64,000 nt of DNA from Flectonema sp. DT1601 (taxonomy: Eukaryota > Euglenozoa > Diplonemea > Diplonemida > Diplonemidae). The notes below the pieces were generated by a model that was given only the letters and a program-made list of their open reading frames with translations, was not told where the DNA came from and ran no database searches. Below, in pieces: positions 55,478 through 64,000 of this stretch (the first letter of the stretch is position 1; every line of letters starts with the position of its first letter). Made by a program: the position numbers and the translations under genes. The stretch spans positions 434,001 through 498,000 of the forward strand of contig OZ025829.1 of the NCBI GenBank assembly GCA_964019425.1. Direction: 5' to 3'.

Positions 55478-57298
55478 TTATGCATATTTCAGCTTTTTTC
55501 CTTTCAAACTGTGGGGGGGTTCATCCCGCTTAAGCTTTTTTTTTTTCTTCTCTTTCTCTTGTTTTTCTGATTCCAGTTTCCTGGCCTTTAACTCCTCGAA
55601 TAAGTTTTGTTTTCTCTCTCTTGCCCGTGCAAGAGTCCGAGTAAGACTGCCATGCTCTTCTTCAACAGGTTCAGGGGCAGGTTTATCATCATCACTGCTG
55701 AGATCATCGTCGTAATGCGGGTCATTCATCGGGAGCTTGTTGCTAATTTTAGGGACAAAGGTAAGCTTCCTTTGCTTCTCTTTAAGTTGAAGTTCAAAGC
55801 AATCCTCAGGATCTGAACCTGAAAGGGGGCTCACAAAGATCTTATCGTTGATCCTTTGAAAACAGCTGATGGAAGTGATGTCTCGGATGTCATATTCTCC
55901 GACCGTAAAGTCTTGTTTGCGGAATCGAGTGTACAATGCAGTAGTGTTTGCGATCATAGGCTCGATTGCCGCTTTGACATCTTGGAGCGTACAGATTTTC
56001 CGCGACTTGGACGCGAGTGTCAGTGCAGATGTGACATTGCCGAAGTGACGGTCACACTCAGACTTGCCATGCCGACCAGGGAAAAAGTTAACCGAGCTGA
56101 TTAACTTATTCTGCAGAAGAGAACTGATGACGGTTTTATTCTCAAAGTGTTTACCGGCATCAGCCCAAAAATGAATCATCTTGTCCTTCCCATGCATCAA
56201 GAAGAACTTCTTCAGAACCAGATAAGTCACTGCGGCACCCTGGTTGATGTGTGGGAGGAGAAAGTCGATATGGTTTCGCTGAACCTCAGTTCCAAGCTGC
56301 TCATGTAGTACACATCCAAGTAGACTGTATTTCCCCTGTTGATAGAAAAGAGAATTTGGCTCTTCTGGCATCAGTGGAAGCTTCCCCTTCTCTTTGTAAT
56401 CCAGGGTCATAATTATATGATCACCGGGATTAGATGTGTGTTCGCGATACACCTGACACTGCTCCCTTGCTTCGTCGATGTGGGAATCTATCTCGATAAT
56501 TCCTTTGATATACTTCTCAGCTTCAGGCTTGTCGCGCGGTGGAAGGCTGTCCCGCTGATGTAGAAGGCTCCAAAGACCCCACCCATTACGCCGACCAGCA
56601 TCCCAGATACATGTGGTGAAGACTGAAGACGTTAGGCGGGCAAGCTTGTTACGGAGACTCTTGCCTGTGAGACAGTAGTTGCACACATCTGTACGGCGTC
56701 GTAACTGCTGAAACTCTACTCCACGTAGAGAACGGTACTGTGTATATGAGATGGTGTCTTTTAGAGGGGAGTTATCGTAGACTAGTTGATACGAGGTCAT
56801 CATGTTTTCAACAGTAACTGCCTCTCCCCTTCTTTTTGATTCGCGGATGAGTTTCTTGCTGGTACTACTAGAGGCCGCAAGGTGTTCATCTCGAACCTGA
56901 TTTTTCATGTCGGGTGTTACAACTGATGGGCGACCACCGACATCCACCACCTTGGCTTTGTTCTTCCATAAATCTTTTCCTACTTTTATCCCAGTCTTGT
57001 TCACTTCTGCCATTCCCCAGCCACTGGAACATAGAGCCTGTAGCAGTGCCCTCTGATGAGGCAGCTCTAGATTCTCGAAAAACTCTGGTAATCCCAAGGG
57101 TGTACTTGTTTTGAGCAGCATTGCTCGACCCATCACTGCCAGCAAGAGTGACCCAGGATTACCACCCGATATCGTACTCAGCAGTTCTCTCACGGACTGT
57201 ATTATTCTCCATGTCTCACCATTACTTGTCCTATCATTCCAGTTCTCAAAGGAACTCAGAGTTCTAACAAATTTCTGCAATGTAGTTCCTAAGCTCAT
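55478..57298 (-). CDS. DDE-type transposase of unassigned superfamily
   Basis: 606 residues from the ATG at 57298, no breaks. The N-terminal ~130 residues are helical. A GRPSVVTPD segment (~122-130) looks like the turn of a helix-turn-helix DNA-binding domain. A Cys pair CNYC lies at ~206-209. The RNase H-like core is suggested by three acidic sites: Asp300 in IIMTLDYKEK, Asp380 in HFWADAGKHF and Glu414 in FFPGRHGKSECD. This gives DD33E spacing between the second and third. The C-terminal ~90 residues are acidic then strongly basic with KKKKKLKR (nuclear localisation-like). The ADxGKHF and HGKxxxD motifs are shared by little-studied eukaryotic transposases. I cannot name the superfamily; Sola is one candidate because of the 4-bp duplication. 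Confidence 0.85.
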   Translation of the reverse strand: MSLGTTLQKFVRTLSSFENWNDRTSNGETWRIIQSVRELLSTISGGNPGSLLLAVMGRAMLLKTSTPLGLPEFFENLELPHQRALLQALCSSGWGMAEVNKTGIKVGKDLWKNKAKVVDVGGRPSVVTPDMKNQVRDEHLAASSSTSKKLIRESKRRGEAVTVENMMTSYQLVYDNSPLKDTISYTQYRSLRGVEFQQLRRRTDVCNYCLTGKSLRNKLARLTSSVFTTCIWDAGRRNGWGLWSLLHQRDSLPPRDKPEAEKYIKGIIEIDSHIDEAREQCQVYREHTSNPGDHIIMTLDYKEKGKLPLMPEEPNSLFYQQGKYSLLGCVLHEQLGTEVQRNHIDFLLPHINQGAAVTYLVLKKFFLMHGKDKMIHFWADAGKHFENKTVISSLLQNKLISSVNFFPGRHGKSECDRHFGNVTSALTLASKSRKICTLQDVKAAIEPMIANTTALYTRFRKQDFTVGEYDIRDITSISCFQRINDKIFVSPLSGSDPEDCFELQLKEKQRKLTFVPKISNKLPMNDPHYDDDLSSDDDKPAPEPVEEEHGSLTRTLARARERKQNLFEELKARKLESEKQEKEKKKKKLKRDEPPHSLKGKKLKYA

Positions 57299-57332
57299 TT
57301 TTGAGTATTTTAGGGGTAACTAACAGAGGTAT

Positions 57333-57520
57333 AAGGCAAATGTTACTAGAAACAGTCAAAAAAGTGAAATTTTTAAACTGGTGGGCAGTAAAAGGGTGCC
57401 CCAGTACCGGATTTGAGTTTTTTGGATAGTATTTTCGTGGGGTGGTGGGCTCGGATTGGGTGTTAGGTGCCCACGGGATAGCCTGGTAAAAATTGGGGGG
57501 GGGGTTTCTGCACCGCCTCA
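57333..57520 (-). repeat. Right terminal inverted repeat of the DDE transposon
   Basis: 188 bp, reverse complement of 55189-55376 apart from about five differences clustered in the outer ~65 bases. Confidence 0.93.
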
Positions 57521-57524
57521 TATA

Positions 57525-60500
57525 GAAATAAACAACAAGAAATGAAATATTGAAAATAAAATAGCAATTATATTTACTATGATTAACAAGCAATAATTTG
57601 TTTTTCTATCAATCGCGAGCTCTATGCTCGCCTAACGTGTAGCTTAAGCCTGTTTTACTGCACGTTGCTGCACAAGTGGCGACGCGGAGCTAAACAAAAA
57701 CCTTGTTGTTGTATTTCGGTGTGTAACACAAAATAACAAAAAAAAAATCCAAAAAAAAAAGTGCGTAGGCGTTAACTTCCCGGAAATCAAATATTTTTTA
57801 CTCCCCAAAAACACTGTTTCTTTCTTTCTTTCTTTCTTTTTTTTTCTCTTCCTGTCGTTTGATTTCAGTGGTGTCGTTCACAGAAAAAAAACCCGTTCCA
57901 CATTATGAGTAATAAATTGTACCGAGACGAAGCTTAGCCAGCTATGTTAACCGTGTCAGTAGACGAGTTGGTTATCACTTCTAGCGTCCTCCGTCGATTG
58001 CTTTATGAAAGTTGTCTCGCCTTAGTGTTCGTAGTTTCATGTAGTAGTAGTTTTTCTTTTAGCATTATTTTTATTAAGAACTGAGTACCGTTAAAAATTG
58101 TATTTCCTCTTTGCTTGGTTGTTGTAACCTGTTTTTCAGTTTGTATTTTCCAAAATGCAAAAAAAAAAAAAAAAAAAAAAAGTACTTTCACTTTTGACAT
58201 TTAGTGACACTGGGTCCTGGGAAGTCATCTGAAATTTTTGTTGTGTTTTTTTTAAGACAAGAAAGAAGGAAAAAGTTTTTTTTTTTCTTTTTCGAGTGAG
58301 CAATCCTTGTAGATTATGATGCCTTCCTCCAGCTGAAGCTATGAACGCTGTATTCTCCACTGGTGTGGGTTACCCAGACCCTCCATAACCAAATCAGTTC
58401 TGGATTTTTGCTAACTATAAACCAAAAAAAAAAAAAAAAAAAAGAAAAAATAAGAATTCAATTGGAGATAATAGTAAGGGTTGTGTATATTAACAAGAAG
58501 CATGTGGTTTCTTCCCGGCATGTAAAAAAAAAAAAAAAAAAAAAAGTAAAATAAACTAAACAAACAATAAATATAGACTTCTTAAGTCTTTTTTACCATT
58601 TATGGAAATACTTTGACTTCGAGGCGACTGCACAAATCTTATCGCTGTGTTTTTGTCACAAATCTTTTTTTTTTTTTTTTATAAAAAAAAAATACATTTC
58701 TCGTTGTTAGCGAAAAATTACGGTACCAATATTTGGGTGTCGTTACATGTCATTCAGTCATAAATTGCGTTTTAAAAAAAAAAAAGAGAGAGAAGAGTTA
58801 TTTTTTTTTTTTTTTCCCCATTTTGCTGGTATGATAATTATTGCGAAAAGTATTTTTTTTTTTTTCTTTTTTTGTGTAAGAAAAATATTTTGTGTTTACC
58901 TTTCGTAGGTCTCCCCATTCACAATTGAAACAAAAAAGACAAAAAAAAAAAAAAAAATTGTTTTGAGTTTTGAGTAAAATACTGCAAAAGGAATTAAAGC
59001 CTCCAATTTTCACGAGAATTTTTCCTCACGAGAATAATTCTTCATCCAAGGGGGGTAAATTTTTCTCCTTTTTGCCAGAAGCAAATTTTTGTGAGGAAAA
59101 ATCCGCAAAAAATTTATTTTCTTTTCTTTTCGTTTTTTTTTTTTTTTTTTTTTCAGCCAAAATTCACGTGAGAGGATTATTCCTTTTTCAGTATGATAGA
59201 ATAATAAAACAATACCCACACCACAACCGAGAAAAAAAAAAAAAAAAATTAAATTGAAAATCGCATTACGACTAAGTACCATTAACTGGGGTTTTTTAAA
59301 AAAAAAAAAAAAAAAAACTTTCTTCTTTTTCCCTATTTTTCATACAAAAAAAAAAATTATAACTTTTTAACTATATTGGTATCTTTTAGAGAGGTTACTA
59401 GCCATTTTTTAAGTGTAATATCACACACATGTCACGGTATTGAAAGAATAAAAAAAAAAGAAGAAAAAAAAAAAAGCACAAAAGCATCACCGCACAGAGG
59501 GGAAAGGGAGAGAAAAATGTAAAGAAAAAAAAAAAGAAAAAAAAAAAAAGCAATATGAGAAGAAAGGGCAATCCTCCCAAAACAAGTTACCTTCCAGCAG
59601 AAAGGCGCAACCAGTTACAAGAAAGCAACTTCAGCTGTTATTTATTTTATTTTTTTTCGTCCCCCATATAAATATGTAGTCTCTTGGACAATGTCGAATC
59701 AGTTTTTAAGCAAATTCAGCAAGTTTCTTTTTTTGGAGTCCCCATTTTCAAGATTGTCTCGAAGATACTTTTCCCCATCCCGTCAAGAAAAAAAAAAAAA
59801 AAAAAGAATCGCTCAAAAAAATATTATAAAGCGGGGAGTGTTTTTCCCTATTTTTTTTTTTTTAATTTATTACTTTCTTTTTCTTTGGGAAGTGAAATAT
59901 ATAAATAAGAAGGATTTCTTCTTACTCTGTATTTCTTTTTTTCTCTTTTTTTTTTCCTTTTTTTTTTCTGAGTGAATGTTGTTAAGAAACGGGAATTTGC
60001 TTTTTCTTTTTTTTAAATCTACCAAAAAAAAGTAAAGCAAAGGAAAAGTAAAAAAAAAAAAAAAAATAAAATAAAGTAGTAGTACAGCAGTAGTCATATT
60101 TTTTTTTTTTTGCTTATTATTGATTTTTATTATTATGGCTGGCTTCAAAAAAAAAAAAAAAAATATTGAAATTTCATCAAAACATCCCTGCTGAGCATCG
60201 GCATGGAGATATAATAGAAAAAAAAAAAAAAACAAGTATTACGGCAATAGAGCACCGCATAGGGGGGAAAAAGAAAAAAAAAAAAAAAAACGGAAAGGAA
60301 GAAGAAAATATCCCCTGCCTCAGTCCTCACTTTTATTAGACAGTGCGGCAGGGAATTAATAGTTGAAATGTGCACGATGACTGGTAGTTGTCACGTTTTT
60401 TTTTTTTTTTCCGTTGTTTCTTTGTGATTTACTTCATTTGTTACTTTGTTCTACTCCTATAAAGAAATTTGAGGGAAATTGAGGGGAAAACGAAGGGACA

Positions 60501-60885
60501 AAAAAAAAAAAAAAAAAAAAAAAAAAACAAGGTATCAAAATAACAAACTTACTACCCACCCCGACAATTTATTATTATTTTTCTTTTTTTTTTTTTGCCC
60601 TCTTCCCATCCTCCCCAAAAAATCTTTGTTTTGTCCCCTGCCCAATATGCCTCTCTTTTGTTGTTTTTTTTTTATTTATATTATTATTTTTATATTCCCA
60701 TCCCATTGTTTATTATTAGTTGGAGTAAAGACTAAACAACGATCCTCATATACATAGTCGTGGTAGATATTATGTAAAATATGTTCTGTGAATCGTGTTA
60801 TACCGCTTCCATTCTATGCAGACCCATGTTTTTGCTCATGGATGATTTAGATTTAGTTTTGTAGTTGTTTTTTTTTTTTTTTTTT
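57525..60885. other. Intergenic, low complexity
   Basis: 3.4 kb dominated by A and T runs, plus a (CTTT)n tract near 57822. Open frames are short and made of Lys/Phe runs. I see no gene or element. Confidence 0.6.
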
Positions 60886-61155
60886 GAGATTTTCGCTATT
60901 GGGGTGCCTGATAATGTCATTTTCGCTATTCACTAAAAGCAGTAACTTTTTTTTCGCTGTTCACTAGAAGTGATAATTTTTTTTCGCCGTTCAGTAAAAG
61001 AAAAATTTTTTTTTCGCTGTTCACTACAAGTTACAATTTTTTTTTCGCTATTCGCTAGAAGTTGAAATTTTTTTTTCGCTATTCACTACAAGTTATAAAT
61101 TTTTTTTCGCTATTCACTAGAAGTTGAAATTTTTTTTTCGCTGTTCACTACAAGT
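60886..61155 (+). repeat. Left subterminal repeats of the MULE (~9 copies of a ~31-33-bp unit)
   Basis: The unit is TTTTCGCT(A/G)TTCACTA-AAGT followed by a T run, reiterated to about 61155. Inverted copies lie at the right end. Such iterated subterminal motifs are usual transposase-binding sites in MULEs. Confidence 0.85.
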
Positions 61156-61207
61156 TACAACTTTTTCCACTGCCAAAAAAAATTTTTTTTTCCCCCCTTT
61201 TTTTTTT

Positions 61208-61241
<34 letters not shown>

Positions 61242-62364
61242 CTTTTTCTTCTTTGCTGGGAACATGCTGGTACCTTGAACAATTTTTTTTGTCACTTGGA
61301 CAAAAGCTTTGTGCCGTTTTACTTTCTATTCAGCACACTCATCTGTGGATTTATGATAATGGATTGATTGAAAGCCAATAACACAAACGGTCAAAGATGT
61401 GATGACTTGGGAAATGATAAAAGTAATCTTTCTGGAACTTCTGCTCAGTACATGCAAATGCATCTTGACACGCGGGAACCCTTCGGGCAGTACTGCGCTC
61501 TTGATAATTCAAAGTAGCCTTAAAAAAGCTCTCATGCCTGCATGAGTTAGATACCCTGATAACCCGGTCAGAAACAGGAGTGTCGCTTGCGACCAGGCTG
61601 TCTGTAACTCGCAGGTGTCTTGACTTTGAAATTCGGTTGGAATGACGTGTAAGAGGACAACAGTTCTCTGTAAGGTGACCCAGCCCTGCACACATACCGT
61701 TCTTTGCATGCACTCAGTAAATTTTTCAGAGGCTGAGCACACTATCAGGACCTGACGAACAACCCAACCTTTCCGTGAGTACTTGTCTTTGCTAATCTCG
61801 TCAAGCCAGATGAACATCATACAAACGTTATCTCAACATCCGTGTGCGGGTGTTATCTTCCTCATCTCGGTTTAGCCCTGCACCATCCGCGGATTCTCGA
61901 AGGAAACTGGTCGGCTACGATGCTTCGTTCGGTAAAACGTACAAGTTCCTAATCATAAACGTTTTTCTTTCTCTCTAGGCTTTTACTCTTTTACTACGAA
62001 CTCTTATTCTCAATCTCTAAGATGCCCGGAAACATAGTTGAAACTCAACCTGCTGCCACTGAAACTCAGCCTGCCTCAGCTTTGGCTGACAAAGACCTAG
62101 TATTGAGGGAACCTTTCAATCCTTTGATGCACTTCGCGCGAGGGTAACCCTCGCTTCTTGTTCTTCGGGAAGGGGGTTTAAGACAAGCCACGTAGTGGGG
62201 AAAAGGGTGAACATTCACCTGCACAAACGCATGTGGGTGGAAAGTATGTGCCACAGCAACAGACGAAGGTTGCTACCACATAACGCGTGTGGTTCTCCGG
62301 CACGACAGCACGTGTGCTGCTGGAGAAAGCAGCTCCTACGGTATGAAGAATACTGTCTCATACC

Positions 62365-62987
62365 TTGCTGCTGAAAAGTGTAGGTATGCCTGCCTGCCTC
62401 ATAATTGTATTCTGGTTGGTTACTATTAGTTTTTGCCACAACACTAAACATAGGTCTCTAGGAGAGAAATACACCGCGGCGTGTTTAATCGCAGACATGA
62501 AGGAGAAGGGGGTCGTGATAAAGAAGGACACCGCCTATCGCGCGCTGCAGAAGGCGGATAGGGAGATCAACGGGGATCCCCACGACGGGTACAAATTCTT
62601 AGAGTCGTGGTGCCGCGCAGCGGAGGTGGCAAACCCTGGGACTAAGTGGCACATTGCGGACAAGGACGGACGATTTTGTCATTTGTTCCTCGCCCTTTCG
62701 CAAAACATTGTCCCCAAGGTTTTGGGGTGACCGATGGGTGCTCCCTGAAAGGGTACTATGTCGGGAACTTTCTAACGTTGTTGGGCATGGATGCTTCTGG
62801 GCGAGAGTTCCCAGTTGCCTTTGCCATCACAGGAAACGAGAGCAAAAAAACCTGGGGATGGTTTTTTGACAAGTGTAGCAGCACGCTTGGTGAAGATTTT
62901 TTCGACGGGTATGCACTGATGTCAGACCAGCAGAAAGGCCTCGACACAGCGATGAAAAAGTCGTTCCAACCTGGCGGAGAGCTTTAA
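62365..62987 (+). pseudogene. MULE transposase fragment (MULE/PF10551-type core)
   Basis: Two overlapping frames cover it. 62365-62730 carries EKYTAACLIADMKEKGV, WHIADKDGRFCHLF and related sequence. 62646-62987 carries the core VTDGCSLKGYYVGNFLTLLG, FPVAFAITGNESKKTWGWFF and LMSDQQKGL. These are the DG-x-LKG, A-E-(N/K)-x-W-WF and SD-x-KG blocks of the MULE domain, with the first two catalytic Asp. A frame change joins the two parts, and the sequence ends soon after SDQQKGL without the third acidic residue or the zinc-binding C-terminus. A possible N-terminal start (MPGNIVETQP) is at 62021. Not functional as it stands. Confidence 0.88.
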
Positions 62988-63115
62988 CGCCTCCTTATTT
63001 TTTTCCATTTATTCACAGATTTGTATGAAAATGTTCAAGGATATTTTGGTGGCAAAAAAAGTGTCAATTTTTTTTTTTTTTTTTTTTGAATTTTTTTTTT
63101 TTTTTTTTTTTTCAT

Positions 63116-63283
63116 GAACAGCGAAAAATTTTTTTTTTTTGTTACTGAATGGAGAAAAAAAATTATCACATTCAGTGAATAGCGAAAAAAAATTATCACA
63201 TTCAGTGAACAGCGAAAAAAAAAAAAATTCTTTTACTGAATAGCGAAAATGGAATTATTGGACCCCCCAATAGCGAAAATCTC
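63116..63283 (-). repeat. Right subterminal repeats of the MULE (~6 copies)
   Basis: On the minus strand CGCTATTCACTGAATGTGAT-type units recur, inverted relative to the left end. The outermost unit is the CGCTATTGGGG terminus. Confidence 0.85.
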
Positions 63284-64000
63284 TTTTTTTTTTTGTTTTT
63301 CCATTAATGGAATGAGTCAAAAAAAAAAAAAAACAAAAAAAATAATAATAATTTGTGTCCTCTCTGATATTATCTTCGGAGAGTGAACGGAAACCTCTGT
63401 CGGGACAGTCTCGCCAAAGAAGTCGAACTACGTGAAAACAGATACTGGCAGGACCGACGTGAGGTGAGGAAAGAAAAAAAAAAAAAAAAAAAAAAACAAG
63501 CTTTTTTGTTTTTGCATGTGGGAAATTGTCTTTTGTTGTCCTTTTTTTTTTCTTTTCTCCCCACTACTGAGCTTAAACACGCAGTATCAAATTACCCATC
63601 CCGTTTTTTTTTTGTGTTGTTATTCAGCTTCCATTGCGTGACAAAAGGTGTTCCATGGCATGTGCTTTGTCGCGCGCACGTCAGTCTTCATTCCAGAAGA
63701 AAAGGCAAAAAAAAAAAAAAAAAAAAAAAAAAACACACGACCATAATTAAAAAAAAAAAAAAAAAATAAATTGGTGCACCATGTATGTTACAAAGAATTG
63801 TTGCTATTATTCTCAGGGAAAGGTGCTTTTTTTTTTAAAATCGCTTGAAATCTTGCACTCTCCTTGTTGTTGCTTCAATTCTCGCCGCATTCCCTTCTTT
63901 AAAGTGAAAGAACTTGTAATCTTTTTTTTTCCCCGGGCAGTTGACTGACCTCTTCCTCATTGGGGGATTTATTTCCTCTGTGCATCCGGCATCTTACGAC
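63284..64000. other. Intergenic to window end
   Basis: Homopolymer-rich. 63375-63460 has a short, less biased open stretch (NGNLCRDSLAKEVELRENRYW) that could be an exon of a gene lying mostly outside the window, but nothing confirms it. 63569-63598 is the 3' part of repeat family B. Confidence 0.4.

Larger units (their letters stand above)
55189..57520 (-). mobile_element. Whole-looking DNA transposon with 188-bp TIRs and intact DDE-type transposase, superfamily unassigned
   Basis: Inverted repeats 55189-55376 and 57333-57520 are both 188 bp and differ at about five positions. Termini are TGAGG(A/C)(T/G)GTGCAG with an identical run of ten C/G in each. TATA flanks both ends (55185-55188 and 57521-57524), consistent with a 4-bp target duplication, though TA with TATGAGG ends is also possible. 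One intact 606-residue minus-strand gene fills the interior. Near-identical ends and an intact gene suggest recent activity. Confidence 0.92.
60886..63283 (+). mobile_element. Mutator-like (MULE) DNA transposon, decayed
   Basis: The ends read GAGATTTTCGCTATTGGGG at 60886 and, inverted, at 63283. They remain similar over ~50 bp and start GAGA as in classical Mu termini. Each end then carries tandem CGCT(A/G)TTCACT-type repeats. Both flanks are poly(T), so a 9-bp target duplication is compatible but not provable. The interior is GC-richer than its surroundings and includes a broken MULE transposase. Interior 61384-62020 is unassigned and may be captured sequence. Confidence 0.88.

Noticed and set aside
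61351-61820. Minus-strand frames with a CxxxGHxxxxC, knuckle-like motif inside the MULE
   Set aside because: The knuckle lacks its first Cys pair and the frames overlap each other with no start or family support.
63383-63769. 128-codon open frame near the window end
   Set aside because: Most of it is translated A-runs; only the first ~30 codons look coding, too little to call.
1-64000. Retrovirus-like, LTR or Polinton-type elements
   Set aside because: No reverse transcriptase, integrase, capsid-like sequence or long terminal direct repeats were found.

Overview
This window looks like nuclear DNA of a unicellular eukaryote. Spliceosomal introns are GT-AG, coding exons are long, TAA, TAG and TGA are all used as stops, and intergenic DNA is AT-rich and full of poly(A)/poly(T) runs. 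All sixteen host protein genes I can support lie on the + strand. Many start codons have a T-rich tract and an AG a few to about 60 bases upstream. That arrangement resembles the one-way gene arrays with trans-splicing of euglenozoans (kinetoplastids, diplonemids) and some other protists, but the lineage cannot be fixed from this window alone.

Layout. 1-1872: 3' part of a repeat-bearing nuclear protein with a UBZ4-like zinc finger. 2331-3168: a 66-bp inverted-repeat pair enclosing ~100-bp tandem hairpin repeats. 3843-10593: a three-exon coiled-coil protein, a three-exon TPR protein ending in a CaaX box, and a xanthine dehydrogenase/aldehyde oxidase-family enzyme with a changed substrate pocket. 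12051-21428: two near-identical membrane-anchored astacin-like metalloproteases, the second with a long Thr/Ser/Pro stalk. 24714-31876: the splicing factor SMU1, whose two introns each hold a different satellite array (8 copies of a ~264-bp unit, then 21 copies of a 154-bp unit). 32204-42908: membrane-linked alpha/beta hydrolase, PDZ-like protein, RhoGAP-like protein, phosphatidylserine decarboxylase, a sirtuin and an acylated LRR protein. A piece of large-subunit rRNA sits inside a duplication of the sirtuin 3' end. 45694-55045: a J-domain/helical-repeat protein with poly-N and poly-Q tracts, proteasome subunit Rpn6, and a multi-pass membrane protein.

Three DNA transposons are interspersed. 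They are a decayed piggyBac-like copy with TTAA ends (43199-44925), a whole-looking 2.33-kb element with 188-bp terminal inverted repeats and an intact DDE-type transposase that I cannot place in a superfamily (55189-57520), and a decayed Mutator-like element with GAGA termini and iterated subterminal repeats (60886-63283).

Most host genes are housekeeping (splicing, proteasome, phospholipid synthesis) or small-GTPase, membrane and deacetylation functions, and they do not form an obvious pathway. The most unusual points are the satellite-filled SMU1 introns, the unassigned transposon, the LSU rRNA patch, the strict one-strand gene order, and a compact branch-point/3' splice-site motif (TAACAA-n-ACAG type) shared by most introns. 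That motif let me extend three genes past their apparent ends.
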